From Chelydra serpentina (Eukaryota > Chordata > Testudines > Chelydridae), in contig JBAIAC010000033.1 in the NCBI GenBank assembly GCA_037349315.1, positions 24,818,001-24,882,000 on the forward strand: a stretch of DNA of 64,000 bases. Direction: 5' to 3'. The notes under the pieces are model-generated. The model was not told the DNA's origin, did not search any database, and saw only the letters and a program-made list of their open reading frames with translations. Positions 63,755 to 64,000 of this stretch are shown piece by piece. Numbering within the stretch: the first letter of the stretch is position 1; each line of letters starts with the position of its first letter. A program made the position numbers and the translations under genes.

Positions 63755-63762
63755 GAGACAGG

Positions 63763-63884
63763 TAGGGTGACCAGATGTCTCGATTTTATAGGGACAGTCC
63801 GATTTTGGGGTCTTTTTCTTATATAGGCTCCTATTACCCCCCACCCCCATCCCAATTTTTTACTTTTGCTGTCTGGTCACCCTA
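63763..63884. mobile_element. Short hAT-type element, TAGGGTGACCAGA family, 122 bp
   Basis: Ends TAGGGTGACCAGA and GTCTGGTCACCCTA, with perfect 8-bp target-site duplications GAGACAGG at 63755-63762 and 63885-63892. Inverted relative to the copy at 27348. Confidence 0.92.
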
Positions 63885-64000
63885 GAGACAGGAGCGGCTG
63901 GCTCATGACTGGGATAGTGAGGGGGCTGTCCCATTAAACCACTTCCAGGCCTTGGAGAGCAGTTGGCTTAGTGCCTCTCAGAGATGATGTCTGCATCACA

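Noticed and set aside
53032..64000. Search for HAPLN3, expected downstream of MFGE8 by vertebrate synteny
   Set aside because: No signal peptide plus Ig-V or Link exon could be recognised; the gene is probably beyond the right edge, or only its non-coding first exon is present.

Overview
The window is vertebrate nuclear DNA, most likely from a cryptodiran (hidden-necked) turtle. Two tRNA-derived SINEs match the Cry family known from cryptodires. Around them are 3' ends of CR1 LINEs, relics of MIR-like and 5S-rRNA-derived SINEs, solo-LTR-like blocks, and an unusually rich set of short palindromic DNA transposons. Many of these transposons still have intact 8-bp target-site duplications (TSDs). 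There are no bacterial-style genes; the only protein genes I can defend are one spliced gene and one retrocopy.

Left part (1-7.1 kb): a CpG-rich block at about 6.47-6.95 kb has several inverted CCAAT boxes, Sp1-type GC boxes and an AP-1 site. It looks like the promoter of a minus-strand gene whose first exon would end at a good splice donor at 6465. ABHD2 is the expected divergent neighbour of MFGE8 in vertebrates, so it is the first candidate, but no recognisable ABHD2 coding exon lies in the window. The stretch to the left would be intron, and it includes a 50-62 bp minisatellite directly beside the donor. A possible terminal exon with a 30-codon open frame sits at 1-210.

Middle (7-35 kb): no coding exon is visible. 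This is a repeat-dense spacer with at least seven well-delimited hAT-type elements. One is a 1.76-kb element at 23794-25554 filled with two GC-rich tandem arrays. There are also solo LTRs, CR1 and SINE copies, two long inverted repeats of unknown origin, and CTCF-like motifs.

Right part (35-53 kb): the complete MFGE8 gene (lactadherin) lies on the plus strand. Ten coding exons at 35746-53031 join in frame to 468 residues: signal peptide, three EGF domains (the second with RGD) and two discoidin (F5/8 type C) domains. Intron 1 holds an intact antisense retrocopy of RPL37 (38474-38767) with its own AATAAA and poly(A) tract. The introns also carry a Cry SINE, a 5S-derived SINE and three hAT-type elements (one a half copy).

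The last 11 kb (53-64 kb) should run towards HAPLN3 by vertebrate synteny. I see no link-protein exon there, only MFGE8 3' flank and further DNA-transposon copies. The window is therefore one secreted bridging-protein gene, the edge of a divergent neighbour, and a dense record of non-autonomous hAT activity.
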